DNA from: Boudabousia marimammalium
GTDB lineage: Bacteria > Actinomycetota > Actinomycetes > Actinomycetales > Actinomycetaceae
Assembly: GCF_001936115.1 (NCBI RefSeq)
Contig: NZ_MPDM01000008.1
Coordinates: forward strand, 16,464 to 80,463
Direction: 5' to 3'
DNA length: 64,000 bases
In this document: positions 54,199 to 63,200 of the stretch, in pieces
How positions within the stretch are numbered: the first letter of the stretch is position 1
Layout of the letters: the number at the start of each line of letters is the position of its first letter
Translations under genes and position numbers: made by a program
Notes under the pieces: generated by a model
Seen by the model: the letters and a program-made list of their open reading frames with translations, nothing else
Databases searched by the model: none
What the model was told of the DNA's origin: nothing

Positions 54199-54836
54199 TG
54201 GATAACCCCACCGAGAGTGCTGAAGAGGTCGGTGTCGGCCCCTGGCCGGGCGGGCCGGAAAACTGGCCGGATGACCCGAAATATGACCGGCAACTATTGG
54301 CTGAGGGGGATCGTCGTAACGTCCTCGACCAGTACCGGTACTGGACGCTGGAAGCTATTGTGGCGGATTTAGATGAGCACCGGCGCGGTTTCCATATTGC
54401 GATTGAGAACGTGGACCATGATTTCAACATCGGTTCGATTGTGCGTACCGCGAACGCCATGGGGGCATCCTCGGTTCATATCGTGGGCCGCCGGCGTTGG
54501 AATCGGCGCGGCGCCATGGTGACCGACCGTTACATGCATGTGACCCATCATGAAAGCCCAGAGCAGTTCGGCCAATGGTGCAAAGAGGTAGGCGTGCCGG
54601 TGATTGGGATAGATAATGTGCCCGGATCTGTGCCTTTAGAAGGTGAAACTCTGCCACCGCGCGCCATGTTGGTTTTCGGTTCGGAAGCATCCGGCCTATC
54701 TGAGCAGATGCAGGCGCTGTGTGAAAATATCTGTTTCATTACACAACACGGCTCAACCAGGTCGATGAATGTGGGGCATGCCGCCGCGATTGCGATGTGG
54801 GCATGGAATCAGGCTGAGGATTCCCGCCGCGCCTAA
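54195..54836 (+). CDS. TrmH/SpoU-family RNA 2'-O-methyltransferase
   Basis: This 213-residue SPOUT methyltransferase has motif 1 AIENVDHDFNIGSIVRTANAMG (about 75-96), motif 2 MLVFGSEASGLSEQM (about 157-171) and motif 3 QHGSTRSMNVGHAAAIAMW (about 184-202). It lacks the N-terminal RNA-binding domain seen in the protein at 25474. Its RNA target may be tRNA or rRNA. It overlaps the PRTase-like gene by four bases. A pyrE-like gene followed by a TrmH gene occurs in other actinobacteria and supports the label of its neighbour. Confidence 0.9.
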   Translation: MMDNPTESAEEVGVGPWPGGPENWPDDPKYDRQLLAEGDRRNVLDQYRYWTLEAIVADLDEHRRGFHIAIENVDHDFNIGSIVRTANAMGASSVHIVGRRRWNRRGAMVTDRYMHVTHHESPEQFGQWCKEVGVPVIGIDNVPGSVPLEGETLPPRAMLVFGSEASGLSEQMQALCENICFITQHGSTRSMNVGHAAAIAMWAWNQAEDSRRA

Positions 54837-54948
54837 GACTTTGTACCCAAGCTGAGACAAGGGTGAAAGAAACTGGTGTGATGTTGGCACAAATGACCAA
54901 GAATGTGGGACAATGGGGAAGTAATATCCAATCTAAGGAGGACATAAA

Positions 54949-55968
54949 TTGTCTATCGCAACCCCAGAAGTTTACAACGAGATGCTGGACCGCGCACGCA
55001 ACGGAAAGTTCGCGTACCCGGCCATTAACGTTACTTCTTCTCAGACTCTGACCGCCGCTATTCAGGGCTTCGCTGAGGCTGGCTCTGACGGCATCATCCA
55101 GGTTTCCGTGGGTGGCGCTGAGTACTGGTCAGGTTCCACCATTAAGGATCGTGTTGCTGGCTCTTTGGCAATGGCTGCCTACGCGCGTGAGATCGCGAAG
55201 AACTACGACGTGACCATCGCTTTGCACACTGACCACTGCGCTAAGCAGAACATTGACTCTTGGGTACGTCCGCTGCTGGAACTGGAAGCCGAAGAAGTTA
55301 AGGCTGGTCGTCTGCCCTTCTTCCAGTCCCACATGTGGGATGGCTCCGCTGTTCCGTTGGCTGAGAACCTGGAAATCGCTAAGGAAATGCTGGAACTGTC
55401 CGTGAAGGCTAACACCATTCTGGAAGTTGAAATCGGCGTTGTTGGCGGCGAAGAGGACGGCGTCAAGGCTGAAATCAATGAGAAGCTCTACACCACTACC
55501 GAAGATGCTTTGGCTACCGTTGAAGCCCTCGGTTTGGGTGAAAAGGGCCGCTACCTGACCGCTCTGACTTTCGGTAACGTGCACGGCGTTTACAAGCCCG
55601 GTGCAGTGAAGCTGCGTCCCGAAATCCTCGGTACCATCCAGGATGAGGTCGCTGCTAAGGTCGGCAAGGAACGTCCGTTTGACCTAGTCATGCACGGCGG
55701 CTCCGGCTCCACTGAGGAAGAGATTGCCACCGCTGTCCGTAACGGCGTCATCAAGATGAACGTTGACACTGACACCCAGTACGCCTTCACCCGTCCCGTC
55801 GTGGGCTGGATGATGGAGAACTACGAGGGCGTTCTGAAGGTCGACGGTGAGGTCGGCAACAAGAAGAAGTATGATCCGCGCGCATGGGGTAAGGCTGCTG
55901 AAGCCGGCATGGCTGCTCGCGTTGTGGAAGCATGTGAACGTCTTGGTTCTGCTGGCCAGAAGATGTAG
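54949..55968 (+). CDS. fba: Fructose-bisphosphate aldolase, class II
   Basis: It cleaves fructose 1,6-bisphosphate in glycolysis and runs in reverse in gluconeogenesis. The start is TTG 54949 with a strong AAGGAGG seven bases upstream. The 339-residue protein has the zinc and catalytic region IALHTDHCAKQ, FGNVHGVY, LVMHGGSGSTEEE and the substrate loop MNVDTDTQYAF, of the class IIa type. It has its own promoter region and a terminator. It works on the same carbon route as pckG. Confidence 0.97.
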   Translation: MSIATPEVYNEMLDRARNGKFAYPAINVTSSQTLTAAIQGFAEAGSDGIIQVSVGGAEYWSGSTIKDRVAGSLAMAAYAREIAKNYDVTIALHTDHCAKQNIDSWVRPLLELEAEEVKAGRLPFFQSHMWDGSAVPLAENLEIAKEMLELSVKANTILEVEIGVVGGEEDGVKAEINEKLYTTTEDALATVEALGLGEKGRYLTALTFGNVHGVYKPGAVKLRPEILGTIQDEVAAKVGKERPFDLVMHGGSGSTEEEIATAVRNGVIKMNVDTDTQYAFTRPVVGWMMENYEGVLKVDGEVGNKKKYDPRAWGKAAEAGMAARVVEACERLGSAGQKM

Positions 55969-56002
55969 TTTTATCTTTCTGTCAGCTGAGGCTGAAGTTT
56001 TC

Positions 56003-56037
56003 GGGGCGTACTCCTTATGGGGTGCGCCCCTTTTTTT
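56003..56037 (+). terminator. Terminator of fba
   Basis: GGGGCGTAC and a complementary GTGCGCCCC pair with one mismatch and are followed by a run of seven T. Confidence 0.85.
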
Positions 56038-56179
56038 CTTTTAGCTAATTAAGCCATTTTTCCCTTGAATGAGCAATCTTGTTCGTAAAGCCTCTGGACT
56101 TATCTATTTCATTCACGTTATAATCTTCCTTGCATGCCCGATGCTTGCGGTCTCGAAGATGAGATGTGAAGAGGTTTTG

Positions 56180-59100
56180 GTGATTTCAAACATGGCTTTA
56201 TTACGATGCAAATCTGCTGTTTCTAAGGTAGTCGCATTTTTCGTAGCAGTGATGCTGGCGCTGACTGGGCACCTGATGCTTGCCCAGGATGTTGTGGCGC
56301 AGGCCAGCCCGGAAACTGAACAAGTTGGCGGGTCGTTGATTCCGCGGCCGGTGTCTTTGACGCCTCAGGCTGGTGAAGCTGGATTCACGATTACTCGTGA
56401 CACCAAGATTGTCGCCGCACCTGGATTGAAAGCTACAGCTGAGCTGTTGGCGCAGACTCTCCGCACCTCGACCGGCTATCTGCTTCCGATTGTCGAAGCA
56501 GACGCGGCAGAGCCGAATTCGATTCATCTTGCTTTAGGAACGGTCGCCGGTTCCACCAATAAGGAGGCTTATTCTTTAACCTCCGATTCTGCGGGAGTGA
56601 ATCTGGTTGGGGTGAGCGAACATGGCGTATTCAACGCGACTCGCACGCTTTTGCAACTATTGCCCGGATTTGTTTATTCTCGGTCAGCAGTATTGGCTGA
56701 CTGGACGATTCCCGCTTTAAGGATCGAAGACTGGCCGCGTTATAGTTACCGGGGCATGATGGTCGATTTGGGTCGCTCTTTCATTCCTAAAGAAGATCTG
56801 ATGCGGCTGATTGATAACCTCGCTACTTTTAAGGTTTCTGCTTTACACCTGCATCTTACTGACGACCCGGGCTGGCGAATCGAGATCACGAATGAGGGAC
56901 GCGAAGCTGGTGACACTATCGATTACACTAAGCTCACTGAAATCTCAGGGAAGACCGGCATGCTTCCGTATAACCGGCAGGCTTCCAAGGAAATCGGTCA
57001 CACTGGCTTCTTGACGCAAGCTGATTATCGTGAGCTGCAGGCCTACGCCAAGCAACGGCACGTTTTGATTGTCCCAGAGATTGATTTACCTGGACACACT
57101 AATGCCGCTTTGCATGCGATTCCGGAATTGAATACGGCAGGTTCATCTCATCTTGGTACGGCTGCGGAGCCGACTGTTCCCGCTAACGGTACCGGGGCTG
57201 TGGGATATTCCTATCTGGATCCAAATTCGGAGGCTTCCCAGAAGTTTGTCCGTCATGTGATTAAGCAGCTTGCTGAGATGACTGACGGACCCTATATTCA
57301 TGTTGGTGGAGATGAACCTTTTGCATTTGGCCGTCGTTACCCGGTTGCCGTTTATAACCAGTTCTTGGGTCGTTTGATAGCTGCTGTGCGCGATCAGGGT
57401 AAAACCCCGATGGGTTGGGATGAGATTGCTCAGGCGGAAGGCTTGGCTGCCGGCGATGTGGTTCACTACTGGAAGGATGAAGCTGGTGCGGTCCCTCGGG
57501 CAGTTAACGAGCTTGGCGCGAAAGTCCTGATCACTAAAAATGAAACCTCATACTTGGATATGAAGTACAACCGGAAGACGCCTTTTGGTTTGACTTGGGC
57601 TTGCGAATCCCTAGATTGTGATTTTCGCAAATATTATGATTGGAATCCACAGACGCAGCTGACTTTGCAAGATGATAACGCGATCATCGGTAACGAGGCT
57701 GCCTTGTGGAGTGAAACTGTGCGCGGGATTGACCAGGTTGAGTTCCTGACCTTCCCGCGGATGCTCTCGCACGCCGAGGTGGGGTGGACCCCACAAGCTG
57801 ACCGTGATTTAACTGATTTTTCTTCGCGGGTTGCCAATATTGGCGTGGATCTTAACAATGCTGGAATCAACTTTTATGATACTGCGGTAGCTAATTGGGG
57901 TTATGATTTGGCCGGAGTGGAATCCGCCGCTACCGAACTGTCTTCCCGCTTCCAACTGGGCTTGCTTTCAGCACCGGGAACTAAGGTGTCCGCGGATGCA
58001 CTTAAGGTACTAGCTGACCGCACTGACGATAAAGACGGGGTTTCTAATACGCAACTGGGGGCCGCTGGGGAAGCCGTGATGGTTGATTGGGGTGACGGTT
58101 CACCTCTGGAAGCTGCTACCATCACCCCGACTCTGGGGCGTTCAGAATATAACGCTGCCGGGCTTTACGCTCTCACTGGCACTCACCGTTACGCTACCGC
58201 GGGTACTAAGGAGATTACTTTACGCATTGGTAATCGTAGCGCCCAGACGCGGGTAGTTGTTGACGAGGACGGGACTGCTTCGGAGCCGATTTTCACTCCG
58301 TGGCAGTCGGCTGGGAATCAGCAGATTAAGGTTCCGGAAGAAACTGTTTCTCCGCTGGAGAGGGTTGCCGTCGAGATTTCTGGATTTGAACCGAATACAT
58401 TTGTAGAAATCTTCCTCGGCGACCGAAAGCTGGGGGAGATGCGTCCTCGGGCTAATGGCACCCAGCTTACTCACATCCTGGTTCCTGCTGACACGCCAAG
58501 CGGACACTACCAGCTGAGGGCGGTGCGGGGAGACCTCTCTGCGGAAACGGGGCTTGCGGTCTGGTCTGATAAAGTGCAGCTGAGCGGAGTGAAAAATCCG
58601 GTTGCGGGCTTGAGCTTGGCGGACGTGGACTCTGAGGAGAGGGTCGGAGAACCTGCACCTAATGGTTTCGCTAATGCGGCGATTGACGGTGATCCCAGCA
58701 CCTTCTGGCACACCAAGTGGCAGGATGGTGAGGACCCATTCCCGCACCATATTTCCTTGGGCCTGGGGCAAGTCTGCCGGGTGAACGGTGTGGAATACAC
58801 ACCTCGTCAGGCGCGACCAAATGGCAGAATTAAAGACTTCGAAATCTATGCTTCCCGTGACGGAATCCAGTGGGGTGACCCGGTTGCTTCCGGACGTTTC
58901 GATTCGAGCGAGGCAGCGAAGTATGTTTCTTTTGCGACCGTGGAAGCGAAATTTGTGAAGCTAGTTGGGCTGAACTCTCAAAATAACAATAATTTTGCGG
59001 GTGCAGCCGAAATTCGGGTGGATGGTCTTTGCGGTGACAATCAGGGAATGAGCGTTTCGGTGCGGGCTCCAGAGGCTGAGGCGGTTGAGATCCTTGATTC

Positions 59101-60097
59101 GGCCGCAGAGACTCCTGAAATAGAGGTCGTGGAAGGGGATAAGGTCGCTGTTGTAGTCAAGGGTGTTACTATGCCGGGACAGGTTTCACTCTGGTTGACC
59201 GCGGAGAAAAAACTGCTTGCCTACCAGGAGGCTGAAGCTGAACAGACGGTAGAGCTTGCATTCACAGCTGATCCAGAATTTACCGCCAAACAGATTGCGG
59301 TTCTGACCCCGCAGGGCCGCAGGCATTTCACCCTGCAGGTGCGGTCTCAGCCGACGCCCGAGCCAGAGCTGACGGTGGAGCCGACTGTGGAGCCGACTGT
59401 GGAGCCGACTGTGGAGCCTTCGGTGGAACCCACGGTGGAACCCACGGTGGAGCCGACTGTGGAGCCGACTGTGGAGCCTTCGGTTGAACCTTCAGCGGAA
59501 CCGACTACCGAGTCCACCACTGAGCCTTCGGTTGAGGTGAGTATGAAGGTCTTTGCTAATGGCATGCCCACTAACTCTTTCACTCAGGGTAAGGCTACTT
59601 CGTTGGAGTTTGTTTTCACTAACGCTACTGAGGGCTCTGAATGGAAGGCGGTGCTGCACTCTGATCCGGTTGAGTTGGGTACTGTTACAGTCAGTAATGG
59701 GCAAGCGATGTTGGATATCAGTGCTGAGACTGCGGCGAAGTTTGTGCCTGGTGTGCATACTTTGGAGTTGACCTTGGTTAATGGTGCTGCTGGTGAGGCG
59801 TTGGAGCTTCCTTGGACTGTCAAGGCGGCTGACGCTGGCACACCTACTCTGGAGCCGACTGTTGAGTCGAGCCCGGAGTCTAGCCTAGAGGTAAGTCCGG
59901 AGACCGGCCTTGCGACTAATCAGGACACTTCTGTGGAGATGCCGGGTAAGCAATCTACGAAGGTAGCTACGCTTAGCGCGACGGGGGTTGATTCTTCGAG
60001 TCTCATCCTCGGTGTAGTTGCACTCTGTCTATTTATCCTTGGGCTACTTGTGGTGCGTGAGCGTAGACATTTTGAGCCTGAGAGTAGAGATAGGTAG
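56180..60097 (+). CDS. Surface GH20 beta-N-acetylhexosaminidase with discoidin domain
   Basis: This 1305-residue exo-acting enzyme should cut terminal GlcNAc or GalNAc from host glycans. GTG 56180 (five bases after GAAGAGG) or ATG 56192 is the likely start; longer in-frame starts give a poor signal peptide. Parts: signal peptide ending near VVAQA; GH20b domain (about 45-190); GH20 barrel (about 195-540) with catalytic Asp378-Glu379 in HVGGDEP; a PKD-like domain (about 610-690) with VDWGDGSPLE; a discoidin (F5/8C) domain (about 810-955); EPTV repeats (about 1060-1118); a second low-complexity segment; and LSATG at 1265-1269, followed by a membrane helix and an Arg-rich tail, as in a sortase signal with a non-standard second residue. 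It is a paralogue of the gene at 60285. Confidence 0.9.
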   Translation: MISNMALLRCKSAVSKVVAFFVAVMLALTGHLMLAQDVVAQASPETEQVGGSLIPRPVSLTPQAGEAGFTITRDTKIVAAPGLKATAELLAQTLRTSTGYLLPIVEADAAEPNSIHLALGTVAGSTNKEAYSLTSDSAGVNLVGVSEHGVFNATRTLLQLLPGFVYSRSAVLADWTIPALRIEDWPRYSYRGMMVDLGRSFIPKEDLMRLIDNLATFKVSALHLHLTDDPGWRIEITNEGREAGDTIDYTKLTEISGKTGMLPYNRQASKEIGHTGFLTQADYRELQAYAKQRHVLIVPEIDLPGHTNAALHAIPELNTAGSSHLGTAAEPTVPANGTGAVGYSYLDPNSEASQKFVRHVIKQLAEMTDGPYIHVGGDEPFAFGRRYPVAVYNQFLGRLIAAVRDQGKTPMGWDEIAQAEGLAAGDVVHYWKDEAGAVPRAVNELGAKVLITKNETSYLDMKYNRKTPFGLTWACESLDCDFRKYYDWNPQTQLTLQDDNAIIGNEAALWSETVRGIDQVEFLTFPRMLSHAEVGWTPQADRDLTDFSSRVANIGVDLNNAGINFYDTAVANWGYDLAGVESAATELSSRFQLGLLSAPGTKVSADALKVLADRTDDKDGVSNTQLGAAGEAVMVDWGDGSPLEAATITPTLGRSEYNAAGLYALTGTHRYATAGTKEITLRIGNRSAQTRVVVDEDGTASEPIFTPWQSAGNQQIKVPEETVSPLERVAVEISGFEPNTFVEIFLGDRKLGEMRPRANGTQLTHILVPADTPSGHYQLRAVRGDLSAETGLAVWSDKVQLSGVKNPVAGLSLADVDSEERVGEPAPNGFANAAIDGDPSTFWHTKWQDGEDPFPHHISLGLGQVCRVNGVEYTPRQARPNGRIKDFEIYASRDGIQWGDPVASGRFDSSEAAKYVSFATVEAKFVKLVGLNSQNNNNFAGAAEIRVDGLCGDNQGMSVSVRAPEAEAVEILDSAAETPEIEVVEGDKVAVVVKGVTMPGQVSLWLTAEKKLLAYQEAEAEQTVELAFTADPEFTAKQIAVLTPQGRRHFTLQVRSQPTPEPELTVEPTVEPTVEPTVEPSVEPTVEPTVEPTVEPTVEPSVEPSAEPTTESTTEPSVEVSMKVFANGMPTNSFTQGKATSLEFVFTNATEGSEWKAVLHSDPVELGTVTVSNGQAMLDISAETAAKFVPGVHTLELTLVNGAAGEALELPWTVKAADAGTPTLEPTVESSPESSLEVSPETGLATNQDTSVEMPGKQSTKVATLSATGVDSSSLILGVVALCLFILGLLVVRERRHFEPESRDR
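59361..59535 (+). repeat. Coding EPTV tandem repeat in the first GH20 gene
   Basis: About fourteen 12-base units encode E-P-T/S-V. GAGCCGACTGTG and GAACCCACGGTG variants alternate. They share sequence with the arrays at 18171-18460 and 63931-64000. Confidence 0.88.
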
Positions 60098-60126
60098 TTT
60101 CAGCTACTATTTGGCTTATTTGCAAT

Positions 60127-60166
60127 AACTTTGGGGCATCTGTCGGTCGGTAGATGCCCCAAAGTT
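60127..60166. terminator. Terminator after the first GH20 gene
   Basis: AACTTTGGGGCATCT and AGATGCCCCAAAGTT form a perfect 15-bp stem with loop GTCGGTCGGT, followed by AAATTGTT. Confidence 0.82.
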
Positions 60167-60284
60167 AAATTGTTATGAAAACTGATGCTAATTAAGCCTA
60201 GACTTTGAGCAAGATTAATCGTAGGATTAATGGGTAATGCGTGCGAAAAGCATGGTGTCTCGATGAAGAGATTGCGAGGTTCTA

Positions 60285-63200
60285 ATGAGCTTGAAGATTG
60301 GAAAGTCCAGCTTTAGGGCAAAGACCCTACGAGCTGTTTCACTTGTCAGTGCTGGTGCGCTGGCTCTGACAGGAGTGATGCTAGCTCCTTCCGTGGCGCT
60401 GGCCGCTGGCGAACCCACCAACTGGGCGCTACAGTCCAATGGAGGTGCCGTAACCGCGTCTGGTCAGGAAGTCGCTGGTATCTGGGGCCCTGAGAAACTA
60501 AATGACGGAGTGATAGACGTTACTTCTCCTAAACGTCAACAGTCGCGCTGGTCTTCTAACACCAGTGATGATGCTTGGGCCATTGTTACTTTTGCGCAGC
60601 CCAAGACTCTGCACCATATTAATTTGGTATGGGAAGCTGCTTGTCCGAAGAAATGGGATTTGCTGATTTCTGAAGATGGTAATGCTTTCGAGAAGATTGC
60701 TTTCTCTGACGCACAAGCATGCCCTGCCGCCGGTGAGGCAGCTAAGGAGACTTTCGCAATCCCAGCGGAGAAGAGTTCCACTCCGATTAAGGCCGTTAAA
60801 CTACAGGTGCGCGAGCGCACTCCTTTCGCTGGCGTGAAGTATGGTGCTTCACTTTGGGAAATGGAGGCATGGGATAAGGCTGAGCCCGCTCCGGTGCTTC
60901 CTTCACAGGGTGGCGTGGGTAGCTCCCTCGTCCCCAAGCCGGTTTCAATGACTCACGATGAGTCCGCCACCGGTTTCACTGTGAATGCTGAGACTAAAAT
61001 TTCCGCCCCGTCTGAACTGCAGTCTGAGGCTGATCTTTTGGCAACTACTTTGCGTGGCTCCACCGGATTCCCCGTACCGGTTGAAAACGACTCTGCCGCC
61101 ACTGAGAACGTCATCAAACTGGCCCTCGGTGCGGTTGAAGGCTCCACCAAGGATGAAGCCTACTCGCTAGTCTCCACCGAAAACACGGTCACCATTACCG
61201 GTGTCGGTGCGCACGGCGTATTCAACGGCACCCGCACCCTGCTACAGTTGCTACCCGGTTTCGTGCAGATGAAGACCCCGGTTATCTCCAACTGGACTGT
61301 TCCGGCCGTTACTATTAAGGACTGGCCACGCTACGAATACCGCGGCATGATGCTGGATATTGCCCGCTCCTTTGTGCCGAAGGAAGACATTATGAAGCTG
61401 ATCGATACGCTCTCTCAGTACAAGATCAGCCGCCTGCATATCCACCTGTCCGACGACCAGGGCTGGCGTATCGAAATCACAAACGAAGGCCGTGAAGCCG
61501 GTGACACTATCGACTACACGAAGCTCACCGAGATTTCCGGTAAGACCGCTATGCTACCGCACAATCAGCAGGCTTCCCGTGAAATGGGACGCACAGGCTT
61601 CTTGACTCAGGCTGACTACCGTGAACTGCAGGCTTATGCTGCTGCCCACCACGTCATGATTGTTCCTGAAATCGATCTTCCCGGTCACACTAACGCGGCT
61701 CTGCACGCGATTCCTGAACTTAATATTGATGGTTCCTCGCACATTGCTACAGCTGATGAGCCGACCGCCCCAGCCAACGGTACCGGAGCAGTGGGGTACT
61801 CCTATCTACACCCGACCGATCCGGTAGCGAAGACTTTTGTGCGTCACGTGCTTGGTCAGATTTCCGAAATGACTACTGGGGATTACATCCACATCGGTGG
61901 TGATGAACCGCATGCTCTGACTCAAGTTTACGATCATGCTACCTACAACGCCTACCTCGGTGAGGTGATGGGTATGGTGCGTGGCTTTGGTAAGACCCCA
62001 CTGGGCTGGAACGAAATCGCTCAGGCTGATGGCATTACCGCCGGCGATGTTATGCACTACTGGACTGGTAATGCAGGCCCAACGCGTGACGCTGTGAATA
62101 ACCATGGTGCGAAGGTTCTGTTGTCTCGTGGTGACAAGTCTTACATTGACCAAAAGTACAACTCCAAGACTCCGCTGGCATTGACTTGGGCCTGCCAGGG
62201 TAACTGTGACTTCCAGTCCTACTACGATTGGAACCCGCGGACCTTCATTAACCTACCTACCGATGACGCGATTATTGGTACTGAGGCGCCGCTATGGTCT
62301 GAGACCGTTCGCGGCCTCGATCAGGTTGAGTTCTTGACCTTCAATCGTACTTTAGCTCACGCTGAAATCGGTTGGACACCTCAGGATGTGCGTGATCGTA
62401 CTGATTTTGCTAAGCGTATCTCTCAGATTGGTGTGGACCTGAACGCTACAGGTTCTAACTTCTATGATGGTACTGATGGTAACTGGGGCTACGATGTTGC
62501 GGGCGTTAAGTCCGTTGCTACTGCACCTGATGCCACTTTCCAACTGGGTTACCTGTCTGCTCCGGGCACCAAGGTGACCGCGGACGCCACTAAGGTCGCA
62601 GCCGACCGCACTAATGACGTCGACGGCAGGTCGAACTCTTTGGTGGGTAACTCCGGCATGTCCGTGATGGTCAACTGGGGCGACGGTTCCGCTGAGGAAG
62701 CTGCCACCATTACCTCCACCTTGCCGCGGACTGCGTACAACGCTTCTGGAATGTACGTACTAACTGGTTCGCACGCTTATGCAACACCGGGCGAGAAGAC
62801 TGTCACCTTGAAGATCGGCGACCGCACCGCGACCGCGAAGATTATGGTTGATCCGTCCGCTACCGCTACTGAGCCGCTGTTCACGCCGTGGACTCCGACT
62901 GAGGATGCCGCAATTGAACTTGGCCAAGAAATTGCTAAGCCCCTAGACCGTGTGGCTTTCAGCGCTACTGGTTTTGAGCCCAACACTTTGGTTGATGTCA
63001 CTTTGGGGGATGTGAACCTAGGTCAGGTTCGTCCTGATGCGAATGGTGCCCGTAGCACCTACATCTTGATCCCGAAGGACACTCAGCCTGGCGTTTACCA
63101 AGTCCGTGCTGCGCACGGTGACCGTTCAGCTACTACCCAAATCACCATTTGGGCTGAGCCGAGTGCGGCTTCTGGACTGAAGATTCCCGTCAACGGTGTC

